NCBI GenBank assembly: GCA_018266215.1
Contig: JAFEAV010000006.1
Span: forward strand, 62,001-126,000
DNA length: 64,000 nt
Direction: 5' to 3'
Origin: Cyanobacteria bacterium SZAS LIN-3
GTDB lineage: Bacteria; Cyanobacteriota; Vampirovibrionia; Obscuribacterales; Obscuribacteraceae
The notes under the pieces were generated by a model. That model worked only from the letters and a program-made list of their open reading frames with translations. It had not been told where the DNA came from and searched no databases. Positions 44,147 through 53,262 of the stretch are shown piece after piece. Position 1 is the first letter of the stretch, and each line of letters starts with the position of its first letter. A program made the translations under genes and the position numbers.

Positions 44147-44557
44147 ATGATAGACGACCAGACCGCATTTAATTGTCCAATTGACTTTGCCCTTGACGTT
44201 CTCGGAAGCAAATGGTCAATAGCCATAATGAGAGACCTTTGCCAGGGCAAACGACGCACCTCTGAGTTGATGCGCTCACTGGCGGGGATCAGCCCTAGAA
44301 CACTGTCCGAGCGCTTAAGAGAGCTGGAAGTACGAGGACTGATATACCGGACCGCCTATGCGGAAATCCCTCCCCGCGTGGAATATGGCCTGACCGAAGC
44401 AGGCCACGAAGTGAAAATATTAATCGAAGCGCTGGACCTGCTGGGCCGACGCTGGCAAAAGCACCTGGGCGGCGCCCCTGAGACGACGGATCTTTGCGTC
44501 CACTGTGGCCGTACAGAGATAGGAGCCGCCTGCGGCTCTCTCTCAGCTAATAAATGA
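44147..44557 (+). CDS. HxlR-family winged-helix regulator (first of a pair)
   Basis: 136 residues. The HxlR signature is clear: CPIDFALDVLGSKWSIAIMRDLCQGKRRTSELMRSLAGISPRTLSERLRELEVRGLI and IPPRVEYGLTEAGHEV. A C-terminal CVHCGRTEIGAAC cluster adds four Cys that could sense redox state or bind metal. HxlR proteins respond to aldehydes, quinones or oxidants. No ribosome site is evident. A second, related gene follows at 44677. Confidence 0.92.
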   Translation: MIDDQTAFNCPIDFALDVLGSKWSIAIMRDLCQGKRRTSELMRSLAGISPRTLSERLRELEVRGLIYRTAYAEIPPRVEYGLTEAGHEVKILIEALDLLGRRWQKHLGGAPETTDLCVHCGRTEIGAACGSLSANK

Positions 44558-44633
44558 GATACTTTCGACCGTTTGGTCCTCAAGTCAGGCTCAGATACGT
44601 AGTATTAATGGCGGCCACATGTTACGCTAGAAG

Positions 44634-44649
44634 TCACTTTTAAAAGTGA
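44634..44649. promoter_or_regulatory. 16-bp perfect palindrome upstream of the second HxlR gene
   Basis: TCACTTTTAAAAGTGA at 44634-44649 is a perfect inverted repeat 28 bp before ATG 44677. HxlR dimers bind such palindromes near their own promoters, so auto-control is likely. Confidence 0.5.
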
Positions 44650-44676
44650 AATAATAGTGCTTTCATAATAGAAAAA

Positions 44677-45081
44677 ATGGCGAGAAAGTCTGAAACCTGG
44701 TGCCCAATCCGCGGAGTCCTGGAAATTATCGAGGGGAAGTGGACCGCTCATATAATATCCGAGCTGTTCAGTGGCACCAAACGCCATTCAGAATTGGCAC
44801 GCTTACTCAAAGGGATAAACCCCAAAACACTTACGGACAAACTTCGCGCCCTTGAGCAGGCCGGTATTGTCGAGCGCAAGATGTATGAGGAGATACCTCC
44901 GCGGGTGGAATATTCACTGAGCCAGCGAGGACAGGAACTGTCCCCGGTTTTTGAAGTGATGAGGCAGCTGGGAAGCAAATGGCAACCGGCAAATGACAAA
45001 CTATGTGAGCATTGCAGAGAAGAAACACTTTTCAGACGATCTAAAAGTGTCGGTCGGAAGACCAACCGACAAAAGACATAG
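44677..45081 (+). CDS. HxlR-family winged-helix regulator (second of a pair)
   Basis: 134 residues. HxlR pattern: CPIRGVLEIIEGKWTAHIISELFSGTKRHSELARLLKGINPKTLTDKLRALEQAGIVERKMYEEIPPRVEYSLSQRGQEL. As in the first gene, the C-terminus carries a CEHC motif. It is a paralogue of 44147, sharing the EIPPRVEYxLxxxG block. A perfect 16-bp palindrome is upstream. There is no obvious target gene next to it; a small membrane protein follows. Confidence 0.92.
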   Translation: MARKSETWCPIRGVLEIIEGKWTAHIISELFSGTKRHSELARLLKGINPKTLTDKLRALEQAGIVERKMYEEIPPRVEYSLSQRGQELSPVFEVMRQLGSKWQPANDKLCEHCREETLFRRSKSVGRKTNRQKT

Positions 45082-45190
45082 GTCTGAGAACGCTCGTCCC
45101 AAAGAATGAACCATCCTCAGCCACGCGAAGGATGTCGACTTCCACTGCCCGATCAACAATGAAACAGAGGCTATCAAAGAGGATCGAGCA

Positions 45191-45409
45191 ATGATCACCA
45201 TTCAAAAACGACCTGACTTTGTGCTGCAGGCGATGCTTCTATCCGTTCTGTTAGTGCTGTTCGCCCTGATGATGCTCTTCCTGGCGGCGACCCAATCCGT
45301 CGGAAGCAACAGAAGGCTGATACCGGCTAACGGACTGGAAAATCTGACTATCGTCCAACCACAGGCCGCTGAAGCTAGAACAATAACGCCAGCCGGCAAT
45401 CATCCTTAA
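45191..45409 (+). CDS. Small single-pass membrane protein
   Basis: 72 residues; AGAGGA precedes ATG 45191. One transmembrane helix (LQAMLLSVLLVLFALMMLFLA) follows a 10-residue basic N-terminus. The rest is a short, mostly Ala/Thr-rich extracytoplasmic tail. No family is recognised. It may be part of the same stress-gene neighbourhood as the HxlR pair and the USP at 45516. Confidence 0.6.
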   Translation: MITIQKRPDFVLQAMLLSVLLVLFALMMLFLAATQSVGSNRRLIPANGLENLTIVQPQAAEARTITPAGNHP

Positions 45410-45515
45410 GGCTTAGCAGTCCACGGCCAAAGGAGGATGCCCTGGGCAGTAAGTGTGCGCTAGGCTATGCTGGCGCATCGATGCCATGTGGCCGGACAAG
45501 CCCGCCGGGAGAAAA

Positions 45516-45995
45516 ATGAAAAAGCGAATGAAAATATTGCTGCCGGTCGAATCTATTGCTGATTCCAAACTAATTGTCGAATTTGTCCTCAATTATCACT
45601 GGCCGGAAGAATCGAGTTTTTTGCTGCTCACTGTGCTGGGCGGCATGGCGACAGAAGAAGACTATTTAAGGGCCGAGGAGGCAGCGAGCGCGATGCTGGC
45701 GGAAGTAGCGGCAGTACTCAAATCGCAGCTGGCCACAAATGAAATAGAATGCCGGGTAACCTCGGGCGATGCCACTCTGGAAGTCGTATCCGCCGCAAGC
45801 AGATGGAAAGCCGACATGATCGTCATGGGTTACAGGGTGCGCAGCGACATCAGCAGTCTGCTGGCCGGGAGCGTTTCGCGCGGAGTAGCACTACAAGCAC
45901 CATGTTCGGTAGCAATCATTCGCCCACCCCAGAGTGGCGAAGACGAAGATCTGGCCGCCAGTGATGACCTGTCTGCGACGAGGGTAAGGGTTTGA
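45516..45995 (+). CDS. Universal stress protein (UspA family), variant ATP site
   Basis: 159 residues from ATG 45516, with GGGAGA just upstream. The fold is visible: KILLPVESIADSKLIVEFVLN at the start and the C-terminal LAGSVSRGVALQAPCSVAIIRP. The ATP motif G-x2-G-x9-G-S in the family is incomplete, reading GYRVRSDISSLLAGS, with Val in place of the second Gly, so ATP binding may be lost. The stop codon overlaps the start of the TPR gene at 45995 (TGATG), indicating translational coupling. Confidence 0.85.
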   Translation: MKKRMKILLPVESIADSKLIVEFVLNYHWPEESSFLLLTVLGGMATEEDYLRAEEAASAMLAEVAAVLKSQLATNEIECRVTSGDATLEVVSAASRWKADMIVMGYRVRSDISSLLAGSVSRGVALQAPCSVAIIRPPQSGEDEDLAASDDLSATRVRV

Positions 45996-46786
45996 TGACT
46001 ATGGAAGCATCCAAACACAACAGCACCCTCATATGCGGTCACATCCATGTGGCTCGTATGGCCTATAAATCGGGTGAATATCATGCCGCCTATCGCAATT
46101 TAAATTCTTCCATCTATCAACTACAGGAAGCCCATGGCCACCCCATTGCCGATGAAGACTATCACGAGCTCAAACATCTGATGGGCAAAGTGCAAGTGGC
46201 TCTTAGACTTTACGAGCAGGCCGAGTGGTCATTCAGGGACGCGATCAAATTTGCCGAGGCCTCCAAAAACCTGCCAAAGCAATTGCTCATCTCCGATACA
46301 AGACACCTGGCCGATTGCGTCAGATTGCGCGGTCGCTATGATGAAGCCGAGGGCCTGTACAAACACTGCATCGAGATCCTCAAAGACAACGACACAAGAA
46401 AGGAAAATCAGCTGCCCAAGGCCTATCTGGGCCTCGCTCAGGTCTATATCGACAGCCATCGATATGCCGATGCGGAAGCGGCAATCGCGCAAGCCCTGCT
46501 TCGATTTGAAAACCATCCCGGCGCCAGAAGTTTCTGGAGCGGCAGGGCACTGGTCACCAGAGCGAGACTCCTCTGGGCGCAAAACAAGGTGGCCGAGTCC
46601 AACGAAACCCTGCAAGAGGCACTAAACATCCTCGAACCACTGATCGGCCCGCATCACCCAATTCGCAATCTGGCTCTGCGCAGGCTGGGCGATGTACTGC
46701 GCAAGGAAGGGCAGGAGCGCAGCGCCAACGCTATCGCCAGCGAACTGAAAGAAGTGGAAAGATATCTCAAAGACCATGACTCCTGA
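45995..46786 (+). CDS. TPR-repeat protein translationally coupled to a universal stress protein
   Basis: 263 residues from ATG 45995, which overlaps the stop of the USP gene. No signal peptide, so it is cytoplasmic. The repeats run through the whole chain: MAYKSGEYHAAYRNLNSSIYQL, LRLYEQAEWSFRDAIKFAEAS, GRYDEAEGLYKHCIEIL, HRYADAEAAIAQALLRF and NKVAESNETLQEALNIL. Coupling to the USP suggests that the two proteins act in one complex. The final 20 bp overlap the convergent acyl-ligase gene. Confidence 0.85.
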   Translation: MTMEASKHNSTLICGHIHVARMAYKSGEYHAAYRNLNSSIYQLQEAHGHPIADEDYHELKHLMGKVQVALRLYEQAEWSFRDAIKFAEASKNLPKQLLISDTRHLADCVRLRGRYDEAEGLYKHCIEILKDNDTRKENQLPKAYLGLAQVYIDSHRYADAEAAIAQALLRFENHPGARSFWSGRALVTRARLLWAQNKVAESNETLQEALNILEPLIGPHHPIRNLALRRLGDVLRKEGQERSANAIASELKEVERYLKDHDS

Positions 46787-49442
46787 CCGTCAGTTGCTCG
46801 CCGGATTGTCCAGGCCGGAGTTCACGCACCGCGTTTTGCAAAGACGACAATAAGCGCTCACGAGGCGTGGCACCGGCACCACAGGCGATGAGATCGGCGA
46901 CCCGTCGAGGCTGACCAAAAATAACATCGAGTCTAACCGGCTTAATCAGCCATTCTCCCGGTGCCAGGGCCTGCGCGGTATTGTTCAAATAAACCGGCAC
47001 AACCAGAGTATCGGGGCAGTGCTCCAGTAGAATCGCCACGCCACCCTTAAAGGGCTGGAGTTCCCCGGTCAATGTGCGCCGCCCCTCGGGGAACCAGACC
47101 AGGCTCTGGCCTCGCTTCAATACAGAAGCCCCCAGAGCAAGACTGGATAGCACCGCTTTGTCCGGATCTATAGGGATACCGCGCATGACGCGACTGAGAC
47201 TGCGGGTGAACCAGTTTTGAAAGGACAATCCGGTCCAACCCGCCCATTGCAAAGACTGCAAAAAGCCATAGGGCAGAGCCCCGGCCAGGACGAAACCATC
47301 CAGATAGCTGGCGTGATTGGGCACAAACAGTAGCGATCCACCGACCGGTAAGGCAGAAAGTCCCTCGATACGCGGGCGAAAGAGCAAGTTCACAAGGCAT
47401 TTATCGACAAAATACAAAAAATGTTGTGCCGCTTGCTGAGCAGGATTGAGCGGTCGGAGCCAGCGTGCCTGCTCGGCGGACAAGGACTTTTCCGGCTCAA
47501 CAAAAGGGTCCTCACAGGAGCGTGCGACGCTCGCATCTCCAGCTTCCACGACCTGCACCAGCAAATCTCTGACTGTAGACAATTGCATGATCGCCGCTTC
47601 GGAAAGCTCCACCCCAAGTTTCTCCCGCATGTCCATAGTGAGAGCAATCCACTCCAGGGAATCAATACCCAGATCAAGTTGCAGACTGTCACTTAGATTG
47701 ACCCGCTGTCCGTCAAAGCGACCAATCAAAAACTGCCAGGCAGCCTGAGCCATCGGGCAGGCAAAAAGTTCTCGATCCTGTTCCTGCATCTCCTGCCAGG
47801 AAAGACTAGTCTGCCGTGCCGGATTGGCCCGGAGCAGGTCAAAAGATTTAGCCAGCTTATAGCGCTGGACCTTACCCATCGGTGTGCGGGCAATCGGCTC
47901 AGAGGAAACGACTATGGCCGAAAGCCGCTTGTAGCGAGGCAAATGCACCGAGCGCTCATCGACGGCATCGTGCATCAAACGATTCACATCACCACCGCCC
48001 AGTTTATTGACTTCAACCATATTGGGGACAACCACCGCCGCCAGTTTACTGTTGCGCTGGAAGACTGCGATTTCTTTTATCAGCGGGTTGGCGCCATAAA
48101 ACTGCTCCAGTTGCTCCGGGTCAATCTTTTCACCGGCTTCGCCGACAATTAAAACCGACGAGCGGCCGAGGACAAACAAGTCATCCCCGACAAAATAACC
48201 GCAATCTCCCGTCTTGAACCAGCCGTCAGCGGCAAAGGTAGCGGCAGTTTTTTCCGGTAAGTTTCTGTATCCGGCAAATATGCCAGGTCCGCGCGCCTGG
48301 ATCTCACCGTCTGCGATACGCAGCTCCACACCGGGGATTGCCTTGCCTACGGAACCTGCTTTGCTCCGATCCGGAAACTTGATTGTCAAAAGAGGTGATG
48401 TTTCAGTCAGACCGTAGCCAATCACAATAGGCCAGCCCAGACCTTCAAGATTGGCTGCCAGAGGGGGATCCAGAGCGGCACCACCCGAGGCCAGGAGTCG
48501 CAGCCTCGGCCCCATGCGAGCGTGCAGAGGGGCAAATAAAAGGCGACCAATGCGCAAATGACCGACACGACAGGCAACTTTGCTCAGGGTGAGCAAACCT
48601 TCAAAGAGCATTGCCGTCAATTTCGAAGCCTGAAAGCGCTCTTTTATAGCGGCAAAGAGTGCGGCGTAGAGGCGCGGGACGCCGACAATGGCAGTTGCCT
48701 CACCCTCGTGCATGGCCCGGATAAGCTCGGGTCCGGTGAGAGAGGCGGGAAAAATGACCGGCAGGCCAAGAGCCAGAGGCAGCAGCATCTCCACCACAAA
48801 AGGATAAATATGATGCAGCGGCAGGGGGGCAAAAAGGCGATCCTCGTCGTTCAAAAGTCCCGCCGCCTGCACCGACTTAATTTGAAAGGCCAGATTGCGA
48901 TGACTGAGAGGCACACCCTTGGGCGGCCCCATGGTACCGGAGGTGTAAAACACCGCGGCAAAATCGGCCGGCATACGCGTTTTACAAGCCCCATCGGCGA
49001 CAAACAGACGCTTCCAGGAATGCTCCTTATCGCAGTCGAGCAGATATACGGCCCGGTCATATTTCTCCAGACAATCGCTCAGGCGGGTGCGAGTGGCCAG
49101 GGTAGTGAAAATCACTGGGTTAGTTAAGTCAGCCAGCACATCTGCCAGAATCTTAGGATCCGTCTGATGATCAAGGGGTGCCACAACCAGACCCGCTCGC
49201 ACAGCCGCCAGACAGGCAATAACCCAGTGCGGTCCGGGAGGCGCAATGATGACAATCTCGTGGTCTCCCGGGGATAAACGTGTGAGCAAACCACCGGAGA
49301 GAAGCACTATTTCGGCATAGAGTTGCTCGTAAGTCCAGGTCTGCAAGCCGTCCACGTCAAAAGCCAAGAGGGCAGGCTGAGTGGCCCGGGCCGGCAGGCC
49401 CTCGATGATAGTCTGAAGTGTGTCCTCATATGTGCTTTCCAT
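46767..49442 (-). CDS. Acyl-CoA/ACP ligase - ACP - acyltransferase fusion
   Basis: 891 residues. Three modules are visible. AMP-binding ligase (about 1-545): YTSGTMGPPKGVPLSH, YGLTETSPL and GWFKTGDCG. Carrier domain (about 565-640): LGIDSLEWIAL, with the phosphopantetheine Ser near 596. PlsC-type acyltransferase (about 670-870): NHASYLD (H-x4-D, near 707) and WFPEGRRTLTGELQPFKGG. The protein could activate a free fatty acid, load its own carrier and transfer it to a glycerolipid. Related Aas proteins place acyltransferase and ligase in the opposite order and lack the ACP. It is probably co-transcribed after 49504. Confidence 0.9.
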   Translation of the reverse strand: MESTYEDTLQTIIEGLPARATQPALLAFDVDGLQTWTYEQLYAEIVLLSGGLLTRLSPGDHEIVIIAPPGPHWVIACLAAVRAGLVVAPLDHQTDPKILADVLADLTNPVIFTTLATRTRLSDCLEKYDRAVYLLDCDKEHSWKRLFVADGACKTRMPADFAAVFYTSGTMGPPKGVPLSHRNLAFQIKSVQAAGLLNDEDRLFAPLPLHHIYPFVVEMLLPLALGLPVIFPASLTGPELIRAMHEGEATAIVGVPRLYAALFAAIKERFQASKLTAMLFEGLLTLSKVACRVGHLRIGRLLFAPLHARMGPRLRLLASGGAALDPPLAANLEGLGWPIVIGYGLTETSPLLTIKFPDRSKAGSVGKAIPGVELRIADGEIQARGPGIFAGYRNLPEKTAATFAADGWFKTGDCGYFVGDDLFVLGRSSVLIVGEAGEKIDPEQLEQFYGANPLIKEIAVFQRNSKLAAVVVPNMVEVNKLGGGDVNRLMHDAVDERSVHLPRYKRLSAIVVSSEPIARTPMGKVQRYKLAKSFDLLRANPARQTSLSWQEMQEQDRELFACPMAQAAWQFLIGRFDGQRVNLSDSLQLDLGIDSLEWIALTMDMREKLGVELSEAAIMQLSTVRDLLVQVVEAGDASVARSCEDPFVEPEKSLSAEQARWLRPLNPAQQAAQHFLYFVDKCLVNLLFRPRIEGLSALPVGGSLLFVPNHASYLDGFVLAGALPYGFLQSLQWAGWTGLSFQNWFTRSLSRVMRGIPIDPDKAVLSSLALGASVLKRGQSLVWFPEGRRTLTGELQPFKGGVAILLEHCPDTLVVPVYLNNTAQALAPGEWLIKPVRLDVIFGQPRRVADLIACGAGATPRERLLSSLQNAVRELRPGQSGEQLTVRSHGL

Positions 49443-49503
49443 GTTTCAATCATGTCAGCGAGGCGTAAAGGCAACATCAACCTAAAGGATTACCGGCCGG
49501 TAA

Positions 49504-50385
49504 CTAAGCCTGCCGACGCAACTCGGCGATGGTTTCATCGCTCCAGCCGGCAAAAACCGATTTGCGACTGGCAAACAAACTATTAACCTCGCGCTGGGTG
49601 CGATGCTGAAATTCCCTGGCCAGATGCAAACGCAACTGACGGTCATTGACCCGCTCGGGACCATATGGCAGGTGCACTGGTTTGCCTACTTTGATCAAGA
49701 TTTTGGCGGGCAGGGGGACGCAGGCGGTTATGTATGGCAACCAGGGAAACATGGGAGTGATGGGAAAATAAGGCATGTGCAAAAGTCTGGCCAGGGGCTT
49801 AATCTCAGCCAATATCGGATAAATATCATCGCAACCGACGGTGGTGACAGGAATTATTGGAGCCTGGGTCAAAATGGCCGCTTTGACAAAGCCGGGATCG
49901 AAGTCCAAGAGCCGATAGCGCTCCACATACAATTTGCCCGTACCGCGGGCCCCCTCGGGGTAGAACATCACCAGCTCGTCTTGATTTAAGAGATCGACCG
50001 CCGTATCAAAGCGCGCCGGCACAGCCCCCAGCCCGCAAATAACCTGGCTGATGATATTGGTGCTTCGCAACCAGTTATGAGCCAGCGCTCGCACCCGGCG
50101 CGGGCAGGGATGTCTGTTTAAGTAGCCGTTCAGAAGCAGCATGGCATCAATGGGCAGGCCACCGGAATGATTCCCCACAAGCACGCCCCGGCCTTCGTCC
50201 GGAATATTCTCCAGGCCGATTATCTGCACATCGAAGTAACCTTCGTAGAAGAAACGAAAAAAGTCATTCCAGGCGACAACAGTATCGATGTTGTAGCCAT
50301 AGGCATCGGCTCTATCGCCATAGCGCTTCTCAAGACTGGCGCGCAATGTGTCGCAGCTAGATGTTCCGGTACTACGAAAGTGCAT
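49504..50385 (-). CDS. PlsC/LPLAT-family acyltransferase
   Basis: 293 residues; GGAG precedes ATG 50385. The LPLAT catalytic box NHSGGLPID (H-x4-D type, with GGLP between) and the block YPEGARGTGKLY, which binds the acyl acceptor, are both present. Near the C-terminus are typical LP-IKVGKPVHLPYGPERVNDR segments. It probably acylates lysophospholipid or another glycerolipid at the membrane, although no transmembrane segment is evident. It is 61 bp upstream of the ligase-ACP-acyltransferase gene, so the two form a lipid-modification operon. Confidence 0.88.
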   Translation of the reverse strand: MHFRSTGTSSCDTLRASLEKRYGDRADAYGYNIDTVVAWNDFFRFFYEGYFDVQIIGLENIPDEGRGVLVGNHSGGLPIDAMLLLNGYLNRHPCPRRVRALAHNWLRSTNIISQVICGLGAVPARFDTAVDLLNQDELVMFYPEGARGTGKLYVERYRLLDFDPGFVKAAILTQAPIIPVTTVGCDDIYPILAEIKPLARLLHMPYFPITPMFPWLPYITACVPLPAKILIKVGKPVHLPYGPERVNDRQLRLHLAREFQHRTQREVNSLFASRKSVFAGWSDETIAELRRQA

Positions 50386-50607
50386 GACCTACTCCAGAGC
50401 AACTACAACAGACGGGGACATTTCAAGATGACTAACAAGATCATTATGGCCATTACTGGCTCCGACGACCTCACTCGCAAGAATTATTGTAGCCGCTGCC
50501 GTAAATCATTCCGAGGATGGACAAAAAGATAGCAGCAGACGCGATAAAGTTCCATTAGAGACCCGATTCAGTTCACAGGTGAACCTTTCGAAAAAGGAGT
50601 ACCAACT

Positions 50608-51120
50608 ATGTTTCATTTAACACCATGGTCAAAAAAACATCTTCCGGTCAAACATGAGGAAGCCGGCGTCTACTCGCTGCAGCGCGAAATGAACAGGATG
50701 TTCGACGAATTCTTCCAGGGCATGCGCTGGGATATGCCCGGAGAATTCTATCCCGATACTTTCGATCGCGGCTTCGGCGAAGTCTCAACCCATCTGGACA
50801 TGAGCGAGACTGACAAAGCGCTGCTTCTCAAAATTGATGTGCCAGGCATGACCGAAAAAGATATAGACATATCAGTCAATCAGAATCGACTGACAATTTC
50901 CGGCGAAAAGAAGCAGGAAAAAGAACAGACCGAGAAAGGCTGGTATCGCATGGAAAGGCAATATGGTTCATTCAGCAGAACCATACCCCTGCCCTGCGAA
51001 GTGGAGAGCGAAAAAGCAGAGGCTGTTTACAAGAACGGTGTTCTGTCGATCACCCTACCTAAAGTCAATCCGCAAGAATCACAGGGCAAAAAAGTGACCG
51101 TTAAGGCGGCTCAGTCCTGA
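50608..51120 (+). CDS. Hsp20/alpha-crystallin small heat-shock protein
   Basis: 170 residues; AAAGGAG precedes ATG 50608. The alpha-crystallin domain is complete: THLDMSETDKALLLKIDVPGMTEKDIDISVNQNRLTISGEKKQEKE, then GSFSRTIPLPCEVESEKAEAVYKNGVLSITLPK. It is an ATP-independent holdase that keeps unfolding proteins soluble. It begins a stress island that continues with ftsH, two USPs and a zinc-ribbon protein. The terminator downstream is shared with the convergent ftsH. Confidence 0.95.
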   Translation: MFHLTPWSKKHLPVKHEEAGVYSLQREMNRMFDEFFQGMRWDMPGEFYPDTFDRGFGEVSTHLDMSETDKALLLKIDVPGMTEKDIDISVNQNRLTISGEKKQEKEQTEKGWYRMERQYGSFSRTIPLPCEVESEKAEAVYKNGVLSITLPKVNPQESQGKKVTVKAAQS

Positions 51121-51147
51121 TAGTTTTCCTCCAGGAACAGCAAAAAG

Positions 51148-51178
51148 CGGGCGCCGAATGTTAGCGGCGCCCGTTTTA
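51148..51178. terminator. Bidirectional intrinsic terminator between hsp20 and ftsH
   Basis: CGGGCGCCG (51148-51156) and CGGCGCCCG (51165-51173) form a perfect 9-bp stem with an 8-nt loop. An A run precedes and TTTTATTTT follows, so it works in both directions. Confidence 0.92.
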
Positions 51179-51180
51179 TT

Positions 51181-53073
51181 TTACGAAATCATCAGTTTTT
51201 GCAGGATCAACTCAGCCGGTGCGGCCGCATACTTAGCCAGGTCTTCCTGTACCAGTGTTTCTTTATCGAGCAGAAGCTCGGCGGCCTCTTGCAGTTCGGC
51301 CCGCCGCCCCTTCAAGATATCAGTCGCTCGCACCAGAGCAGAATTGATAAGTTCGCGCACAGCCAGCTCAATTTCCCGAGCGGTCTCGGGGCTGAAGCGA
51401 GCGCCTTCAGTATAGGACATCTGATTCTCGGCCAGAAAAGCTGCGTGCTCGGCTTCATAAGCCACCGGCCCCAGGCTTTTCACCATGCCGTAGCGCATCG
51501 CCATGCTGCGCGCTATATCCGTGGCCTTGAGCAGATCATCGGCCGCCCCCGTCGAAATATCCTCAAACACAAGAAGTTCAGCGGCTCGACCGCCGAGCAA
51601 AACAGTGAGCTTATTTGTCAGCTCTTCCCGCGACATGAGGAAGCGGTCCTCGGTCGGACGCTGCATCGTATAACCCAGTGCGCCAACGCCTCGGGGGATG
51701 ATGGAAATCTTTTGAATCGGGTCGGTGCCTTTGAGAGATAAAGCCACCAGGGCATGGCCGATTTCATGAAATGCCACCACCCGCCGCTCTTTAGCGTTAA
51801 GCAATCGACTCTTCTTCTCAAGCCCGCCGACAATACGCTCCAGGGCAGCGATGAAATCCTGATGCCTGACACTGTCAGCGCCCTCACGGGTAGCCAGCAA
51901 TACGGCCTCGTTGACGAGGTTCGCCAGGTCGGCACCGGTGAATCCGGTGGTAGCAGCGGCGATATCATCGAGCCAATCGCAACCGGAACTGACGACATTT
52001 TTCATATAGACGTTCAATATCTGCAGCCGTGCCACCTTGTCCGGCCGGTCGATCAATATCTGCCGATCAAAGCGACCGGCGCGCAGGAGAGCGGAGTCGA
52101 GAATCTCGGGTCGGTTGGTGGCCGCCAAAAGAATAATGCCCTGCCTGGTATCAAAGCCGTCCATCTCAACCAGAAGCTGATTGAGAGTCTGCTCCTTCTC
52201 GTCGTGGCCCCCGGCCACCGGGCCCAGTCCGCGAGCGCGACCGAGGGCATCCAGCTCATCGATAAAGACAATACAGGGAGCATTCTTTTGCGCCTGGGTA
52301 AAAAGATCGCGTACCCGGGCAGCGCCGACGCCGACAAACATCTCCACAAATTCAGAACCGCTGATGGAGAAAAACGGCACATTGGCCTCACCGGCGATGG
52401 CACGAGCGATAAGGGTTTTGCCTGTGCCGGGCGGCCCGACCAGCAATATACCTTTGGGCATATGTCCGCCCAGGCGATTGTAGCGAGCAGGTTCCTTCAA
52501 AAACCCAATAATTTCCTGCAGCTCTTCCTTGGCCTCATCCACACCGGCCACATCTTTAAAAGTCGTCTTAACTCTCTCCATGTATACTTTGGCCTTGCTC
52601 TTCTCAAAGGACATGAGTCCGAAGCCGGGACCACCACCTTCCCCACCGCCGCGTCGAGCAAGGCCGAGAAAGATCGTCCAGATTAAGATAAAGGTAAAGA
52701 TGCTCGTAATCCAGGGCACCACTTCCTTCCACCAGGCCCCTTCGTTGTCGCCGCTGAAAGCGATCTTATGCTCGGTCAGGCGCGGGATCAACTGCGGATC
52801 CTCGAGCCTGAAGGTACGAAACTTTTTGGCGCCGTTCACAGGCACTTTCAGGTTGCCGGTGATTTCATGCTCGGACACAACAAGGTTATCGACTGCGCCA
52901 TTGATACTGTCGTTGACAAAAGCGCTGTAGGGTAGGGTCTCGATTTTATTGACGGTGAGCGCGTTGGTCATAATTATGACCAGCCAAAATGTAATGATTG
53001 CAAACCAGAAAAACTGATCCAGGTACGAATACGAGGATTTTGGTCCATTCTTCTCAGGTGGTAATTCGGTCAA
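51181..53073 (-). CDS. ftsH: FtsH-family membrane AAA+ zinc metalloprotease
   Basis: 630 residues from TTG 53073, which has AAGGGG 7 nt upstream; ATG 53148 lacks a ribosome site and would add 25 residues. Two transmembrane helices flank a periplasmic domain ([18 protein letters not shown] and [19 protein letters not shown]). The AAA+ domain has Walker A GPPGTGKT and Walker [12 protein letters not shown], then the protease zinc motif HEIGH and a downstream Asp ligand region. FtsH degrades membrane and regulatory proteins at the inner membrane. The gene lies next to hsp20 and the USP pair. Confidence 0.94.
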   Translation of the reverse strand: MTELPPEKNGPKSSYSYLDQFFWFAIITFWLVIIMTNALTVNKIETLPYSAFVNDSINGAVDNLVVSEHEITGNLKVPVNGAKKFRTFRLEDPQLIPRLTEHKIAFSGDNEGAWWKEVVPWITSIFTFILIWTIFLGLARRGGGEGGGPGFGLMSFEKSKAKVYMERVKTTFKDVAGVDEAKEELQEIIGFLKEPARYNRLGGHMPKGILLVGPPGTGKTLIARAIAGEANVPFFSISGSEFVEMFVGVGAARVRDLFTQAQKNAPCIVFIDELDALGRARGLGPVAGGHDEKEQTLNQLLVEMDGFDTRQGIILLAATNRPEILDSALLRAGRFDRQILIDRPDKVARLQILNVYMKNVVSSGCDWLDDIAAATTGFTGADLANLVNEAVLLATREGADSVRHQDFIAALERIVGGLEKKSRLLNAKERRVVAFHEIGHALVALSLKGTDPIQKISIIPRGVGALGYTMQRPTEDRFLMSREELTNKLTVLLGGRAAELLVFEDISTGAADDLLKATDIARSMAMRYGMVKSLGPVAYEAEHAAFLAENQMSYTEGARFSPETAREIELAVRELINSALVRATDILKGRRAELQEAAELLLDKETLVQEDLAKYAAAPAELILQKLMIS

Positions 53074-53262
53074 GGCCAGACCCCTTGGGAATTTTGTACG
53101 CACAGCCAGTAAACAACTTACCGCTTCCAGGGTAGAGCAATTATCCATCTTAAGGATGAACTTGCCATTTAAACCGTTTGGATGAGGCCGCAATCCCCCG
53201 CCTGGAGCGAAAATATCAGTAACAGGGCCGAAGTAAGCCCGCGGCAAAACAAAGGAAAAACC

